Shown here: in pieces, positions 50,701 to 60,520 of the stretch
Numbering within the stretch: the first letter of the stretch is position 1
How the letters are laid out: every line of letters starts with the position of its first letter
NCBI RefSeq assembly: GCF_003012915.1
Contig: NZ_CP027770.1
Coordinates: 1,612,001 to 1,676,000, forward strand
Source of the DNA: Staphylococcus felis
GTDB lineage: Bacteria; Bacillota; Bacilli; Staphylococcales; Staphylococcaceae
Length of the DNA: 64,000 bases
Direction: 5' to 3'
Program-made: the position numbers and the translations under genes
Notes under the pieces: model-generated
Databases searched by the model: none
Told to the model about the DNA's origin: nothing
Seen by the model: only the letters and a program-made list of their open reading frames with translations

Positions 50701-50903
50701 ATGACTTACTCACAAAAATTCAAAATGGAGACGTTCAAATTGTTATTAATACAATGACAAAAGGGAAAACAATTGAACGAGATGGTTTCCAAATTAGACG
50801 TACTTCTGTTGAAGATGGTGTGCCATGTTTAACATCTTTAGATACAGCGAATGCATTAACAAATGTCATTGAGAGTATGACATTCTCTATGCGAAATATG
50901 TAG
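47730..50903 (+). CDS. carB: Carbamoyl phosphate synthase large subunit
   Basis: This 1057-residue enzyme makes carbamoyl phosphate from bicarbonate, ammonia and two ATP. It shows the duplicated ATP-grasp structure: [21 protein letters not shown] opens the first half and [18 protein letters not shown] the second, each with a [10 protein letters not shown] or [10 protein letters not shown] motif. The C-terminal MGS-like regulatory domain ([18 protein letters not shown]) binds effectors such as UMP. ATG 47730 has AAAGGAG upstream and overlaps carA. A longer frame from 47700 would start within carA without a ribosome site. Confidence 0.96.
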   Translation: MPKRNDIETILVIGSGPIIIGQAAEFDYAGTQACLALKEEGYRVILVNSNPATIMTDKEIADKVYIEPLTHDFIARIIRKEQPDALLPTLGGQTGLNMAIELHDSGVLESNNVKLLGTELSSINQAEDRELFRSLMNDLNVPVPESDIVNTLEQAFAFKNQVGYPLIVRPAFTMGGTGGGICHNDEELKEVVSNGLKYSPATQCLIEKSIAGYKEIEYEVMRDQNDNAIVVCNMENIDPVGIHTGDSVVVAPSQTLSDVEYQMLRDVSLKVIRALKIEGGCNVQLALDPHSMQYYIIEVNPRVSRSSALASKATGYPIAKLAAKIAVGLTLDEMKNPVTGTSYAAFEPSLDYIVSKIPRFPFDKFEKGERELGTQMKATGEVMSIGRTYEESLLKAIRSLEYGVHHLGLPNGESFDLDYIKERINAQDDERLFFIGEAIRRGVTLEEIHGMTKIDYFFLNKFKNIIDMEHALKANKGDIDYLRFAKRYGFSDRVIAHRFEMSEAEVYDLRQKHGINPVYKMVDTCAAEFESATPYYYGTYEQENESIVSEKEKIIVLGSGPIRIGQGVEFDYATVHAVWAIQNAGYEAIIVNNNPETVSTDFSISDKLYFEPLTEEDVMNIINLEQPKGVVVQFGGQTAINLADKLAKYGVKILGTSLEDLNRAEDRKEFEALLTQINVPQPKGQTATSAKEALDNARDIGYPVVVRPSYVLGGRAMEIVYNDAELENYMNEAVKASPEHPVLVDRYLTGKEIEVDAISDGETVIIPGIMEHIERAGVHSGDSIAVYPPQSLTPEEIDTLESFTIKLAKGLNIIGLINIQFVIAHDGVYVLEVNPRSSRTVPFLSKITEIQMAQLAMRAIMGEKLVDMGFEEGIQPYQEGVFVKAPVFSFNKLKNVDITLGPEMKSTGEVMGKDLTLEKALFKGLTAAGMTVKDYGTALITVSDKDKEEIVKIAKRLNEFGYKIIATSGTAQKLSEQGIKVETVGKIGGHDDLLTKIQNGDVQIVINTMTKGKTIERDGFQIRRTSVEDGVPCLTSLDTANALTNVIESMTFSMRNM

Positions 50904-50916
50904 GAGGTATGAAGCG

Positions 50917-52595
<1,679 letters not shown>

Positions 52596-52598
52596 ATC

Positions 52599-53297
52599 AT
52601 GAGAAAAGAACCCATCATCGCATTAGATTTTGCAAGTCAAGATGAAGTGATGTCGTTTTTACACCAATTTAATGAGCCATTATTTGTCAAAGTGGGAATG
52701 GAGCTCTTTTACCAAACAGGACCAGAGTTATTAAAATCAATTAAAGCACTTGGGCACGATATTTTCTTAGATCTTAAATTACATGATATTCCAAATACTG
52801 TAGGCAAAGCGATGGAAGGTTTAGCCAAACTTGACGTTGACTTAGTGAATGTGCATGCAGCTGGTGGTCAAGATATGATGAAGCGTGCAATTGAAGGGTT
52901 ACACAAGCACAATCCACAGATAAAAATCATCGCTGTGACACAACTTACTTCTACGACAGAAGAACAATTACATGATGAGCAAAACATTCAGACAAGTATG
53001 GAAGAAGCGGTTTTAAATTATGCAGTCCTAGCACAAAAAGCAGGATTGCACGGCGTAGTTTGTTCACCTCTTGAGGCTAAAATCATTCAAGAGCAATGTG
53101 GGAAAAATTTCTTAAAAGTTACACCAGGTATACGTCCCAAAAATAGTGCAACACATGACCAAAAACGTATTACAACACCTGAAGATGCACAAAAATTAGG
53201 TTCTACCCACATTGTCGTAGGACGTCCTATTACGCAAAGTGACAATCCCGTTGACAGTTATCATCAAATCAAGGAAAGTTGGTTAAAGAATGGTTAA
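52599..53297 (+). CDS. pyrF: Orotidine 5'-phosphate decarboxylase
   Basis: PyrF decarboxylates OMP to UMP. The 232-residue barrel starts PIIALDFAS. It has the catalytic Lys-Asp array in [16 protein letters not shown], with a second segment VTPGIRP and the phosphate-binding [11 protein letters not shown] near the end. It begins three bases after the pyrD stop and overlaps pyrE by eight bases. Confidence 0.96.
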   Translation: MRKEPIIALDFASQDEVMSFLHQFNEPLFVKVGMELFYQTGPELLKSIKALGHDIFLDLKLHDIPNTVGKAMEGLAKLDVDLVNVHAAGGQDMMKRAIEGLHKHNPQIKIIAVTQLTSTTEEQLHDEQNIQTSMEEAVLNYAVLAQKAGLHGVVCSPLEAKIIQEQCGKNFLKVTPGIRPKNSATHDQKRITTPEDAQKLGSTHIVVGRPITQSDNPVDSYHQIKESWLKNG

Positions 53298-53898
53298 AGC
53301 AATTGCAAAAGCGTTATTAGATATTGAGGCAGTTTCATTATCTCCGAATGATATGTTTACTTGGAGTTCAGGCATTCAGTCACCTATTTATTGTGATAAT
53401 CGAATTACTTTAGGATATCCCAAAGTGCGTGAGGCAATACGTGACGGTTTAATTGAGTTAATTCAATCAGAATATCCAGATGTTGAAGTGATATCAGGGA
53501 CGGCTACTGCAGGTATTCCACATGCAGCATATATTTCTGACAAGATGAATTTACCAATGAATTATGTTCGTTCGAAAAGCAAAAGTCACGGCAAGCAGAA
53601 TCAAATTGAAGGCGCAAATAGTCAAGGCAAAAAAGTCGTGGTTGTAGAAGATTTGATTTCGACAGGCGGATCATCTATTACGGCGATTGAAGCTTTACGT
53701 GCAGCTGGTGCGGAAGTTTTAGGTGTAGTTGCTATTTTCACATATGGATTGAAAAAGGCTGATATCGCATTTGAAGAAGTTAAGTCTCCATTTGTCACTT
53801 TAAGTCATTATGATGAATTAATTGAAGTTGCAGAACAAGAAGGCAAAGTCACTAAAGAAGATATTGATACGTTAGTGAATTGGCGTAATCAGTTATAA
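53290..53898 (+). CDS. pyrE: Orotate phosphoribosyltransferase
   Basis: PyrE joins orotate to PRPP, giving OMP. The 202 residues have the PRPP motif [15 protein letters not shown], the flexible-loop region [15 protein letters not shown] and the N-terminal [14 protein letters not shown]. It is the last gene of the pyr operon and is followed by a terminator. The reversed order pyrF then pyrE, with overlap, is standard for Firmicutes. Confidence 0.96.
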   Translation: MVKAIAKALLDIEAVSLSPNDMFTWSSGIQSPIYCDNRITLGYPKVREAIRDGLIELIQSEYPDVEVISGTATAGIPHAAYISDKMNLPMNYVRSKSKSHGKQNQIEGANSQGKKVVVVEDLISTGGSSITAIEALRAAGAEVLGVVAIFTYGLKKADIAFEEVKSPFVTLSHYDELIEVAEQEGKVTKEDIDTLVNWRNQL

Positions 53899-53931
53899 AT
53901 AAGTCGGATTTGTCGTATTAGAGATATAAGG

Positions 53932-53963
53932 AGTTAGGCAATGTGTTGTTGCCTAACTTTTTC
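53932..53963 (+). terminator. Terminator of the pyr operon
   Basis: AGTTAGGCAA pairs with TTGCCTAACT around seven bases, followed by TTTTTC. Confidence 0.9.
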
Positions 53964-54116
53964 GGCATATAGCACTTGACTGTGAAAGTCCATTACAATA
54001 TTGCTAGTAGGATTGTTAGTGTAAGTCAAGGGTGCATCGTGAAGTGGAATCTGGCGCCTCTAATGAAAGCGTTTTCTTTAAAGAGGATATGTACGACAAA
54101 TGTTTTAGATACTGCA

Positions 54117-54275
54117 AGAAAGAGTTATTTTATGAATTGCTGAAATAGTGATGCAGATATAAAATCTGGTATTGCTGCAGGTATAGAAACTATAGGGGTT
54201 AATTGGTTTAGAGAGAATATTTTTAGCGTCGAACCAAAATATGTTTCATATCATATAAACGATATCATATATTAA
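54117..54275 (+). pseudogene. Remnant of a HAD-family phosphatase (C-terminal part)
   Basis: An open tail reads NSDADIKSGIAAGIETIGVNW and ends NDIIY before TAA at 54275. This is HAD motif IV with the following helix and C-terminus. Just upstream a TGA interrupts the frame where a GD should precede SDADI, and YFMNC matches the expected hydrophobic strand. The N-terminal three quarters, with the nucleophile aspartate, are missing. It lies 14 bases before an intact but different HAD gene. Confidence 0.7.
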
Positions 54276-54289
54276 TTGGGGTGGGTTAA

Positions 54290-54943
54290 TTGCGAGCAAT
54301 TATTTTCGATATGGATGGCGTCATAGTAGATACTGAAAGTATAGACTATGATTTGCAAATAAAATATTTAAAATCAAAAAATTCAAAGCTGGAAAGTAAA
54401 GATTATAGTTACTTTTCTGAATTGATTGGCTTATCGTATACAAATCTTTTTTCAAAAATGGCTGAGTTTTTAAATCATACAGAAACTATAAAGTCGATCG
54501 AAAAAGAATACTCAGAACTTGAAGAGAAACATCATGCTCAAATATCATATAAAAGTTTATTTCGTGAAGACATTGTTCACTTATTAAGATGGTCTAAATC
54601 CAAAAATGTGAAATTGGCAGTTGTGTCTTCTTCGACAAAAAAACGTATTATAAATGTGTTGGAAGAATGTGAGATACTGGGATACTTTGATTTGATTATT
54701 AGTGGCGAAGATTTCACTGAATCGAAGCCAAATCCTGAGATATATTTGACGGCTTTAAAATGCTTAGGGTTAAAAAGTTCAGAAGTTATTGTCATAGAAG
54801 ATTCTTATTATGGCATAGAGGCTTCTAAAAATGCACTTATTAAAACTATTGCCTATAAAGAACAGAGAATGCCCGTCAACCAAAGTAGAGCAGATTTTAT
54901 TTTCGATAATATGAATGATATATTGTCATTTTTAAAAAATTAA
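54290..54943 (+). CDS. HAD-family hydrolase, beta-phosphoglucomutase-like
   Basis: This 217-residue protein has HAD motif I IIFDMDGVIVDTE. It has a four-helix cap, motif II LAVVSSSTKK, motif III GEDFTESKPNPEIY and motif IV VIVIEDSYYGIEASKNA. The DxDGVxxDTE form of motif I groups it with beta-phosphoglucomutases and related sugar-phosphate phosphatases, but the substrate is not evident. The start is TTG at 54290 after GGGGTGGG. A decayed HAD gene lies immediately upstream and a dispersed repeat immediately downstream. Confidence 0.85.
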   Translation: MRAIIFDMDGVIVDTESIDYDLQIKYLKSKNSKLESKDYSYFSELIGLSYTNLFSKMAEFLNHTETIKSIEKEYSELEEKHHAQISYKSLFREDIVHLLRWSKSKNVKLAVVSSSTKKRIINVLEECEILGYFDLIISGEDFTESKPNPEIYLTALKCLGLKSSEVIVIEDSYYGIEASKNALIKTIAYKEQRMPVNQSRADFIFDNMNDILSFLKN

Positions 54944-54945
54944 AA

Positions 54946-55174
54946 CAGGCTGGGATATAAATCCCAAAATAATTCGTATTGTCTGGCTCGCATTTCCTAG
55001 GGAATGGGTCGAGCCCCGGTCTCGACGCTCATCCTTTCCCTCAGGCGTCTTGCCAACAATACGACGTGATATACATGTAATTTTACATTAAAATGCTTTA
55101 AAAAAGACATTTTCGTATCATTGAATGAATCATCTCATTATAAGAAAACTTCGAGATATTTATGTCCCAGCCTG
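54946..55174 (+). repeat. Dispersed intergenic repeat, copy D (best-preserved, inverted ends)
   Basis: The left end CAGGCTGGGATATAAAT and the right end ATTTATGTCCCAGCCTG are imperfect inverted repeats 229 bases apart. The internal sequence matches copy B at 7857, with the end motif shared with copies A and C. Blocks include GGCTCGCATTTCCTAGGG and ACGTGATATACATG. No open frame is present. Confidence 0.7.
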
Positions 55175-55341
55175 AATTTAAATGAATAATCTTTCTTGTG
55201 AATATAACATACCCTCATTGATGACTTCACTTATTTAGTTCAACAATACATTCCGATAGTACCATCACTATATCTTCATAGAAATGATTAGTACGATTCG
55301 GAATGCTACACTTCTAGTAATGTGTCCGTTTACATATCAAA

Positions 55342-55431
55342 TTATCTTAAATACCATTTTAAAAAGAGCCATCCACCGACGATAATTAAAAGTAATACGA
55401 GTAGCGGGATGATTAGGTTCATACTTAACAT
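55342..55431 (-). CDS. 29-residue single-helix membrane peptide
   Basis: The frame MLSMNLIIPLLVLLLIIVGG and then WLFLKWYLR has AGGAGG at ideal distance from the ATG at 55431. One strongly hydrophobic helix is followed by a short basic end. The inverted repeat CATTCCGA / TCGGAATG at 55249-55305 could end its transcript. It fits the broad class of small bacterial membrane peptides. No family is recognised. Confidence 0.5.
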   Translation of the reverse strand: MLSMNLIIPLLVLLLIIVGGWLFLKWYLR

Positions 55432-55538
55432 GAAAATTCCTCCAAATATGATTTAACTTTATTGTAACCGGTTATAATAAGAAGTGAAAGAAAAATAGGT
55501 TTAAAATCGTAGTCATGTCAATTAGAGGAGGACACAAA

Positions 55539-55958
55539 ATGAAATTACCTAAAATAACTACATTTTTGATGTTTAATGGTGATGCAGAAGAAGCGATACA
55601 TTATTATACCTCATTATTTGAAGATAGTGATATATTAACGATGGTAAAGTATGATGATACGATACCTGAGCAGGCAGGTAAGGTTCAACATTCGATATTT
55701 ACATTAAATGGACAAGTATTTATGGCTATTGATAATATGAATGGGACAAATATTGAAATGAATCCAGCTATGTCATTATTCGTTACTGTAAAAGACCAGT
55801 TTGAAATGGATACATTATACAACGGTTTAAAAGATGGTGGTGCAATATTGATGCCAAAAACAGAAATGCCACCTCAATACCGTGAATTTGCTTGGATTCA
55901 AGATCGGTTTGGTGTGAACTTTCAATTAGCCCTCCCAGAAAATAATAAGAAATCATAG
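55539..55958 (+). CDS. VOC-family protein (PhnB/3-demethylubiquinone methyltransferase-like)
   Basis: This 139-residue protein begins KITTFLMFNGDAEEAIHYYTSLF and contains QHSIFTLNGQVFMAID and ending FAWIQDRFGVNFQLALPE. These are hallmarks of the 3-dmu-9_3-mt subgroup of PhnB-like VOC proteins. Role unknown. ATG 55539 follows AGAGGAGG, and an earlier in-frame ATG at 55515 overlaps no ribosome site. It is related in fold but not closely in sequence to the VOC gene at 17966. Confidence 0.82.
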   Translation: MKLPKITTFLMFNGDAEEAIHYYTSLFEDSDILTMVKYDDTIPEQAGKVQHSIFTLNGQVFMAIDNMNGTNIEMNPAMSLFVTVKDQFEMDTLYNGLKDGGAILMPKTEMPPQYREFAWIQDRFGVNFQLALPENNKKS

Positions 55959-55972
55959 GTACTAAATTCACA

Positions 55973-56010
55973 ACACCCTCAATGTTGAATATCTGATTGA
56001 GGGTGTTTCG
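55973..56010. terminator. Terminator between VOC gene and rqcH
   Basis: ACACCCTCAAT pairs with ATTGAGGGTGT around 12 bases, with TTCGTTTTC after. It also lies at the end of the convergent rqcH. Confidence 0.8.
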
Positions 56011-56023
56011 TTTTCTTAAATAT

Positions 56024-57733
56024 TTAAGTTGTTACATTATTTTGGTGTAATGATTGGATTGTATCATAATTCGGTGTCACGTAAACGGTTTTTTGTTGCT
56101 CATATGTGACGAAACCAGGTTTAGCACCGCTCGGTTTGTGTACGTGTTTGATTAAAGTATAGTCTACTGGAATTTGACTGGATTGGCCTGCTTTAGAAAA
56201 GTAGGCCGCAATCATAGCCGCTTCTTGTATCGTTTGTTCCGATGGGTTTTCGTTTAGGATAACGACATGACTCCCCGGGATATCTTTTGTATGCAACCAC
56301 AAATGTGATTTATGAGCACGTTTATGTGTTAAATAATCATTTTGCTTATTATTTTTGCCAACTAAAATGGTATCGTTGTCAGAGGATTGGTATGCCTGAA
56401 GTTGAATCTGTTGTTGCTTTTGTTTTTTGCGTTGCTTACGTTGTTTAATGAAGCCTTGATCTGCAAGTTCATCACGGATATCATCAATTTCATCGACTGT
56501 AATGTGTGACAATTGTTGATCGATACTTTCAAAATAACGAATATTTTCCTGAGTTAAATGAATTTGATGCTCAAGTTCACGTTCTCTTGTTTTCATACGA
56601 TTGTATTGTTTGAAATAGTACTGCGCATTATCAGAAGGGGAACGTGTTGGATCTAATGGGATTGTGACAGTTTCGTTGTTGTAATAGTTCGTCGTTGTTA
56701 ATTGAGCATCGCCCATTTTCAGTTGGTACATGTTTGCTGTAATAAGTTCGCCATACAATTGTTGTTGTTCTTTATCTTTAGTTCCCTCTAATTCTGAAAT
56801 CAACTTAGTCAATTTGTTTTGATATTTTTGTAAATGTTGATGTACTAATTTCATTAAATCATTGGCACGTTGTTTGACGCGCTCTCTTTCACCACGTGCT
56901 TCATAAAAGCGATCCAAAAGCTGATGTAATGAATCATATTCAATGATATCATCATTAAATTGTTGTAACTTCATAAAGTAAAAATCTTCTTTACCCGTTT
57001 CATGATTTTTGTGAAAGACTGGTTCGACAGATTGTGCCGTTTCAGACATGACTTCATCATAGGCTTCAGGTAAAGTTTGAGTTGTCATGAAATGACGGCG
57101 AGAAACAATTTCTTTAGTGATTAACGGGGAAAAACCTTCGAATGTATTTAACAACTGACGGTCAATTTTACCAGCATTAAAATCAATATATTGAAGGACA
57201 TCTTGACCTACTACTTGATAAGGATTGATTTTATTTTGAGTAGGTGGCGCTTCATATTGAAAACCGGGCATAACTGTTCGGTATTGGTTGGTATTCGGCG
57301 TTAAATGCTTAAAACCTTCGATGATTTTGTTTTGTTCATCGATTAAAATCAAATTACTATGTTTACCCATAATTTCTAGAATCACTGTGCGATGAATGGT
57401 ATCTCCGAGTTCATCTTTACTTTCAACGTCAATTTCGATACGACGATCATTGTGAACTTGTCGAATTGCTCGAATTATACCGCCTTCTAAATGTTTACGA
57501 AATACGCGAGCGAACATGGGGGGCTCGAAAGGATTATCATATTTTTTTTCAGTAATATGAATTCTTGCAAAGTTAGGGTGAATAGATAGTAATAATTGAT
57601 GATTTTTACGATTTTGACGAATCACCATAATAATCGTATCGTTTTCAGGTTGGTTAATTTTATGAATACGACCTGAAACGAGAGTTTGTAAATCTTCTAC
57701 CATTTTTTTTGTAAAAACACCATCAAATGCCAT
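56024..57733 (-). CDS. rqcH: Ribosome quality-control factor RqcH (NEMF/Rqc2 homologue)
   Basis: RqcH binds 50S subunits blocked with peptidyl-tRNA and directs addition of C-terminal alanine tails that mark stalled chains for degradation. The 569 residues show the NFACT-N domain (MAFDGVFTKKMVEDLQTLV), then FARVFRKHLEGGIIRAI and EIDVESKDE. Helix-hairpin-helix and long coiled-coil regions follow. The C-terminal NFACT-R domain has NDYLTHKRAHKSHLWLHTKD and GSHVVI. Older names are FbpA or fibronectin-binding protein. YlmH, another factor of this pathway, is encoded at 36290. Confidence 0.94.
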   Translation of the reverse strand: MAFDGVFTKKMVEDLQTLVSGRIHKINQPENDTIIMVIRQNRKNHQLLLSIHPNFARIHITEKKYDNPFEPPMFARVFRKHLEGGIIRAIRQVHNDRRIEIDVESKDELGDTIHRTVILEIMGKHSNLILIDEQNKIIEGFKHLTPNTNQYRTVMPGFQYEAPPTQNKINPYQVVGQDVLQYIDFNAGKIDRQLLNTFEGFSPLITKEIVSRRHFMTTQTLPEAYDEVMSETAQSVEPVFHKNHETGKEDFYFMKLQQFNDDIIEYDSLHQLLDRFYEARGERERVKQRANDLMKLVHQHLQKYQNKLTKLISELEGTKDKEQQQLYGELITANMYQLKMGDAQLTTTNYYNNETVTIPLDPTRSPSDNAQYYFKQYNRMKTRERELEHQIHLTQENIRYFESIDQQLSHITVDEIDDIRDELADQGFIKQRKQRKKQKQQQIQLQAYQSSDNDTILVGKNNKQNDYLTHKRAHKSHLWLHTKDIPGSHVVILNENPSEQTIQEAAMIAAYFSKAGQSSQIPVDYTLIKHVHKPSGAKPGFVTYEQQKTVYVTPNYDTIQSLHQNNVTT

Positions 57734-57889
57734 GTATATCTGCCACCTTTAAAAATTTCATTTCTTTATTATAGCATGTGTTTAGAGGTGCGTCAGACAT
57801 TAAGATTATCTTTATATACTCTATACAATTAGATCAAAACTATGGTAAGATATGTAAATAAATAGAAGAATAGTGAAGAAAGGTCGTAA

Positions 57890-58515
<626 letters not shown>

Positions 58516-58516
<1 letters not shown>

Positions 58517-58737
58517 TGTTATACCCACCGTTACATGAATTACAAAATAAGGTGAATTCTAAATATTTAATCGCGACTACAGCAGCTAAACGTGCACGTG
58601 AAATCCAAGCAAATCCAGAGGCATTGTTACTTGATCAATATACGAGTAAAAAAACAGTAGGGCGTGCGCTTGAAGAAATCGCAGCTCAAAAAATAACGCC
58701 GTATGTTGATGAAAAAGCATTCAATCAAATTAACTAA
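58516..58737 (+). CDS. rpoZ: RNA polymerase omega subunit
   Basis: This 73-residue protein supports assembly of the RNA polymerase beta' subunit. Conserved parts are the N-terminal MLYPPLHELQNKVNSKYLI, the helix TTAAKRAREI and KTVGRALEEIAAQKI. It starts within the gmk stop codon and is followed by a strong terminator. Pairing with gmk is conserved in Firmicutes. Confidence 0.94.
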
Positions 58738-58774
58738 AGTTCATGCTGTGAATAAGAATAAGTGTGTTTTTCAG

Positions 58775-58805
58775 TAGGGTGACGACCGTCGCCCTATTTT
58801 TTTTA
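58775..58805 (+). terminator. Terminator of gmk-rpoZ
   Basis: TAGGGTGAC pairs with GTCGCCCTA (one wobble pair) around GACC, followed by eight T residues. The T-run borders the MITE that begins at 58806. Confidence 0.88.
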
Positions 58806-59106
58806 GGCTCTCAGTTAAATTGGACTGGTCGCATTAAATTAAGGCGTTATGCAATAATGGATTGCTTAACTCCTTTTTTGTTGTGTGATCATAAAGTCTT
58901 GAACATTAATTTCTCTTTTAATACAACATAAACCAGTAAAATTGAGTTGGTAAAACATATTTTATAACGCTTAGGGGTGTGAATAAATATAGCACATTTG
59001 ATTGATTCCTAAGTCGAGACTTCTGAGGCATCTAGAAAAGCGAGGCTTTATGGAACAATCAAATAAATGAAATTATTTATACACCAGTCCGATTTATTAT
59101 AGAGCC
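58806..59106 (+). mobile_element. 301-bp MITE-like element, copy 1
   Basis: The ends GGCTCTCAGTTAAATTGGAC (continuing TGGT) and, inverted, GGCTCTATAATAAATCGGAC (TGGT) are imperfect terminal inverted repeats of 24 bases. It matches copy 2 at 63104-63402 almost throughout. There is no open frame of note. Flanks are T-rich (TTTTTTTA and TTTTTTAT), so a target duplication cannot be told from the terminator T-run. GGCTCT ends point to the ISL3 family. Confidence 0.8.
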
Positions 59107-59311
59107 TTTTTTATTGTATCATTTGAAGTGCGTTATAATAGAACTGATAGCATATCTTGAGAGGGCACGACATATTAAGTCTGTTAAAAAAGATAAAATC
59201 TGCTGACATGTGAATTCGCATAAAACTTTTAAAAATATGAGAAAAGTTTTTATGAAATTACTGCTAAATATACTATAATGCAAGTAACTGTCAATAATCA
59301 GGAGTGAAATT

Positions 59312-60520
59312 ATGAAAAATATTTTAGTCGCTGTTACAGGTGGTATTGCAGCATATAAAGCGATTGATTTAACGAGCAAACTAACGCAAAGTGGATACAA
59401 CGTACGAGTGATGTTAACCCAACATGCACAAGAGTTTGTGACCCCTTTAGCTTTTCAAGCCATTAGCCGTAATGCGGTTTATACGAATACGTTTCATGAG
59501 GAAAATCCAGCTGAAATACAACATGTGGCATTAGGGGATTGGGCTGATGCAATTGTTGTTGCACCTGCTACGGCAAATATCATTTCTAAATTAAGTCATG
59601 GTATTGCTGATGATATGGTAACGACTACACTTTTAGCAACAGAAACACCAAAATTTATTGCAGCTGCTATGAATGTGCATATGTATGAAAATCCGCGAAT
59701 CCAACAAAATATGAAAATATTAGAACAAGACGGGTATCATTTCATTGAGCCAGGCGAAGGATTTTTAGCATGTGGTTATGTTGCAAAAGGGCGTATGGCA
59801 GAACCTATGGAAATCCAAACAGTCATTGAACGAGATGTGAAACAGTTGAAAAGTGCTGAAGCTACTGAAACATATTTTAAAAATCGCAAAGTATTGATTA
59901 CAGCAGGTCCTACGATAGAAGAAATTGATCCAGTGCGATATGTTTCAAATCGTGCATCAGGCAAAATGGGATATGCTTTAGCGGAAGCGTTACAAAAGCA
60001 AGGGGCTTTTGTTACTTTAGTCAGTGGGCCAACACATTTAGAAGTGCCTCAGAATATCGACTTCATTCAAGTGTATAGTGCCGATGAGATGTTTAAAGCA
60101 GTAGCAGAAAGATTCGACTATCAAGATATAGTCTTTAAAACAGCAGCAGTTTCGGATTACACGCCCGTTGAACATTTAAATCACAAAATGAAAAAGCAAG
60201 ACGGGAACTTAATTGTTGAGTTTAAAAGGACACAAGATATATTGAAATATCTAGGACAACATAAAAAACATCAGAAATTAGTCGGCTTTGCAGCAGAAAC
60301 ACAAAATGTTGAAACTTATGCACGTGAAAAATTAAGTCGAAAAAACGCCGATGTGATTATAGCAAATAACGTTGGTGACACGACAATCGGTTTTCAATCT
60401 GATGAAAATGAAGTTTCACTTTATTTTAAAGATGGTTCAACGATTTCAATTGACAAAACGAGTAAAAAACAACTTGCTTACGAAATATTATCAGCATTAG
60501 AAGGAAGTTGGCAAGAATGA
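59312..60520 (+). CDS. coaBC: Bifunctional phosphopantothenoylcysteine decarboxylase / phosphopantothenate-cysteine ligase
   Basis: CoaBC carries out two successive steps of coenzyme A synthesis. The 402 residues contain the N-terminal flavin decarboxylase CoaC (TGGIAAYKAIDL, ATANIISKLSHGIADD, AAMNVHMYENP, and the cysteine motif LACGYVAKGRMAEP). The C-terminal ligase CoaB follows (VLITAGPTIEEIDPVRYVSN, SGKMGYALAE, KTAAVSDYTP). The stop overlaps the priA ATG (ATGA). The usual order gmk-rpoZ-coaBC-priA-def is kept despite MITE insertions on both sides. Confidence 0.96.
   Translation: MKNILVAVTGGIAAYKAIDLTSKLTQSGYNVRVMLTQHAQEFVTPLAFQAISRNAVYTNTFHEENPAEIQHVALGDWADAIVVAPATANIISKLSHGIADDMVTTTLLATETPKFIAAAMNVHMYENPRIQQNMKILEQDGYHFIEPGEGFLACGYVAKGRMAEPMEIQTVIERDVKQLKSAEATETYFKNRKVLITAGPTIEEIDPVRYVSNRASGKMGYALAEALQKQGAFVTLVSGPTHLEVPQNIDFIQVYSADEMFKAVAERFDYQDIVFKTAAVSDYTPVEHLNHKMKKQDGNLIVEFKRTQDILKYLGQHKKHQKLVGFAAETQNVETYAREKLSRKNADVIIANNVGDTTIGFQSDENEVSLYFKDGSTISIDKTSKKQLAYEILSALEGSWQE

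Noticed and set aside
58806..59106. Considered as a small RNA gene or regulatory leader of coaBC
   Set aside because: A second copy with inverted ends and a target duplication at 63104 shows it is a mobile repeat. A transcript from it is not excluded but is not needed to explain it.
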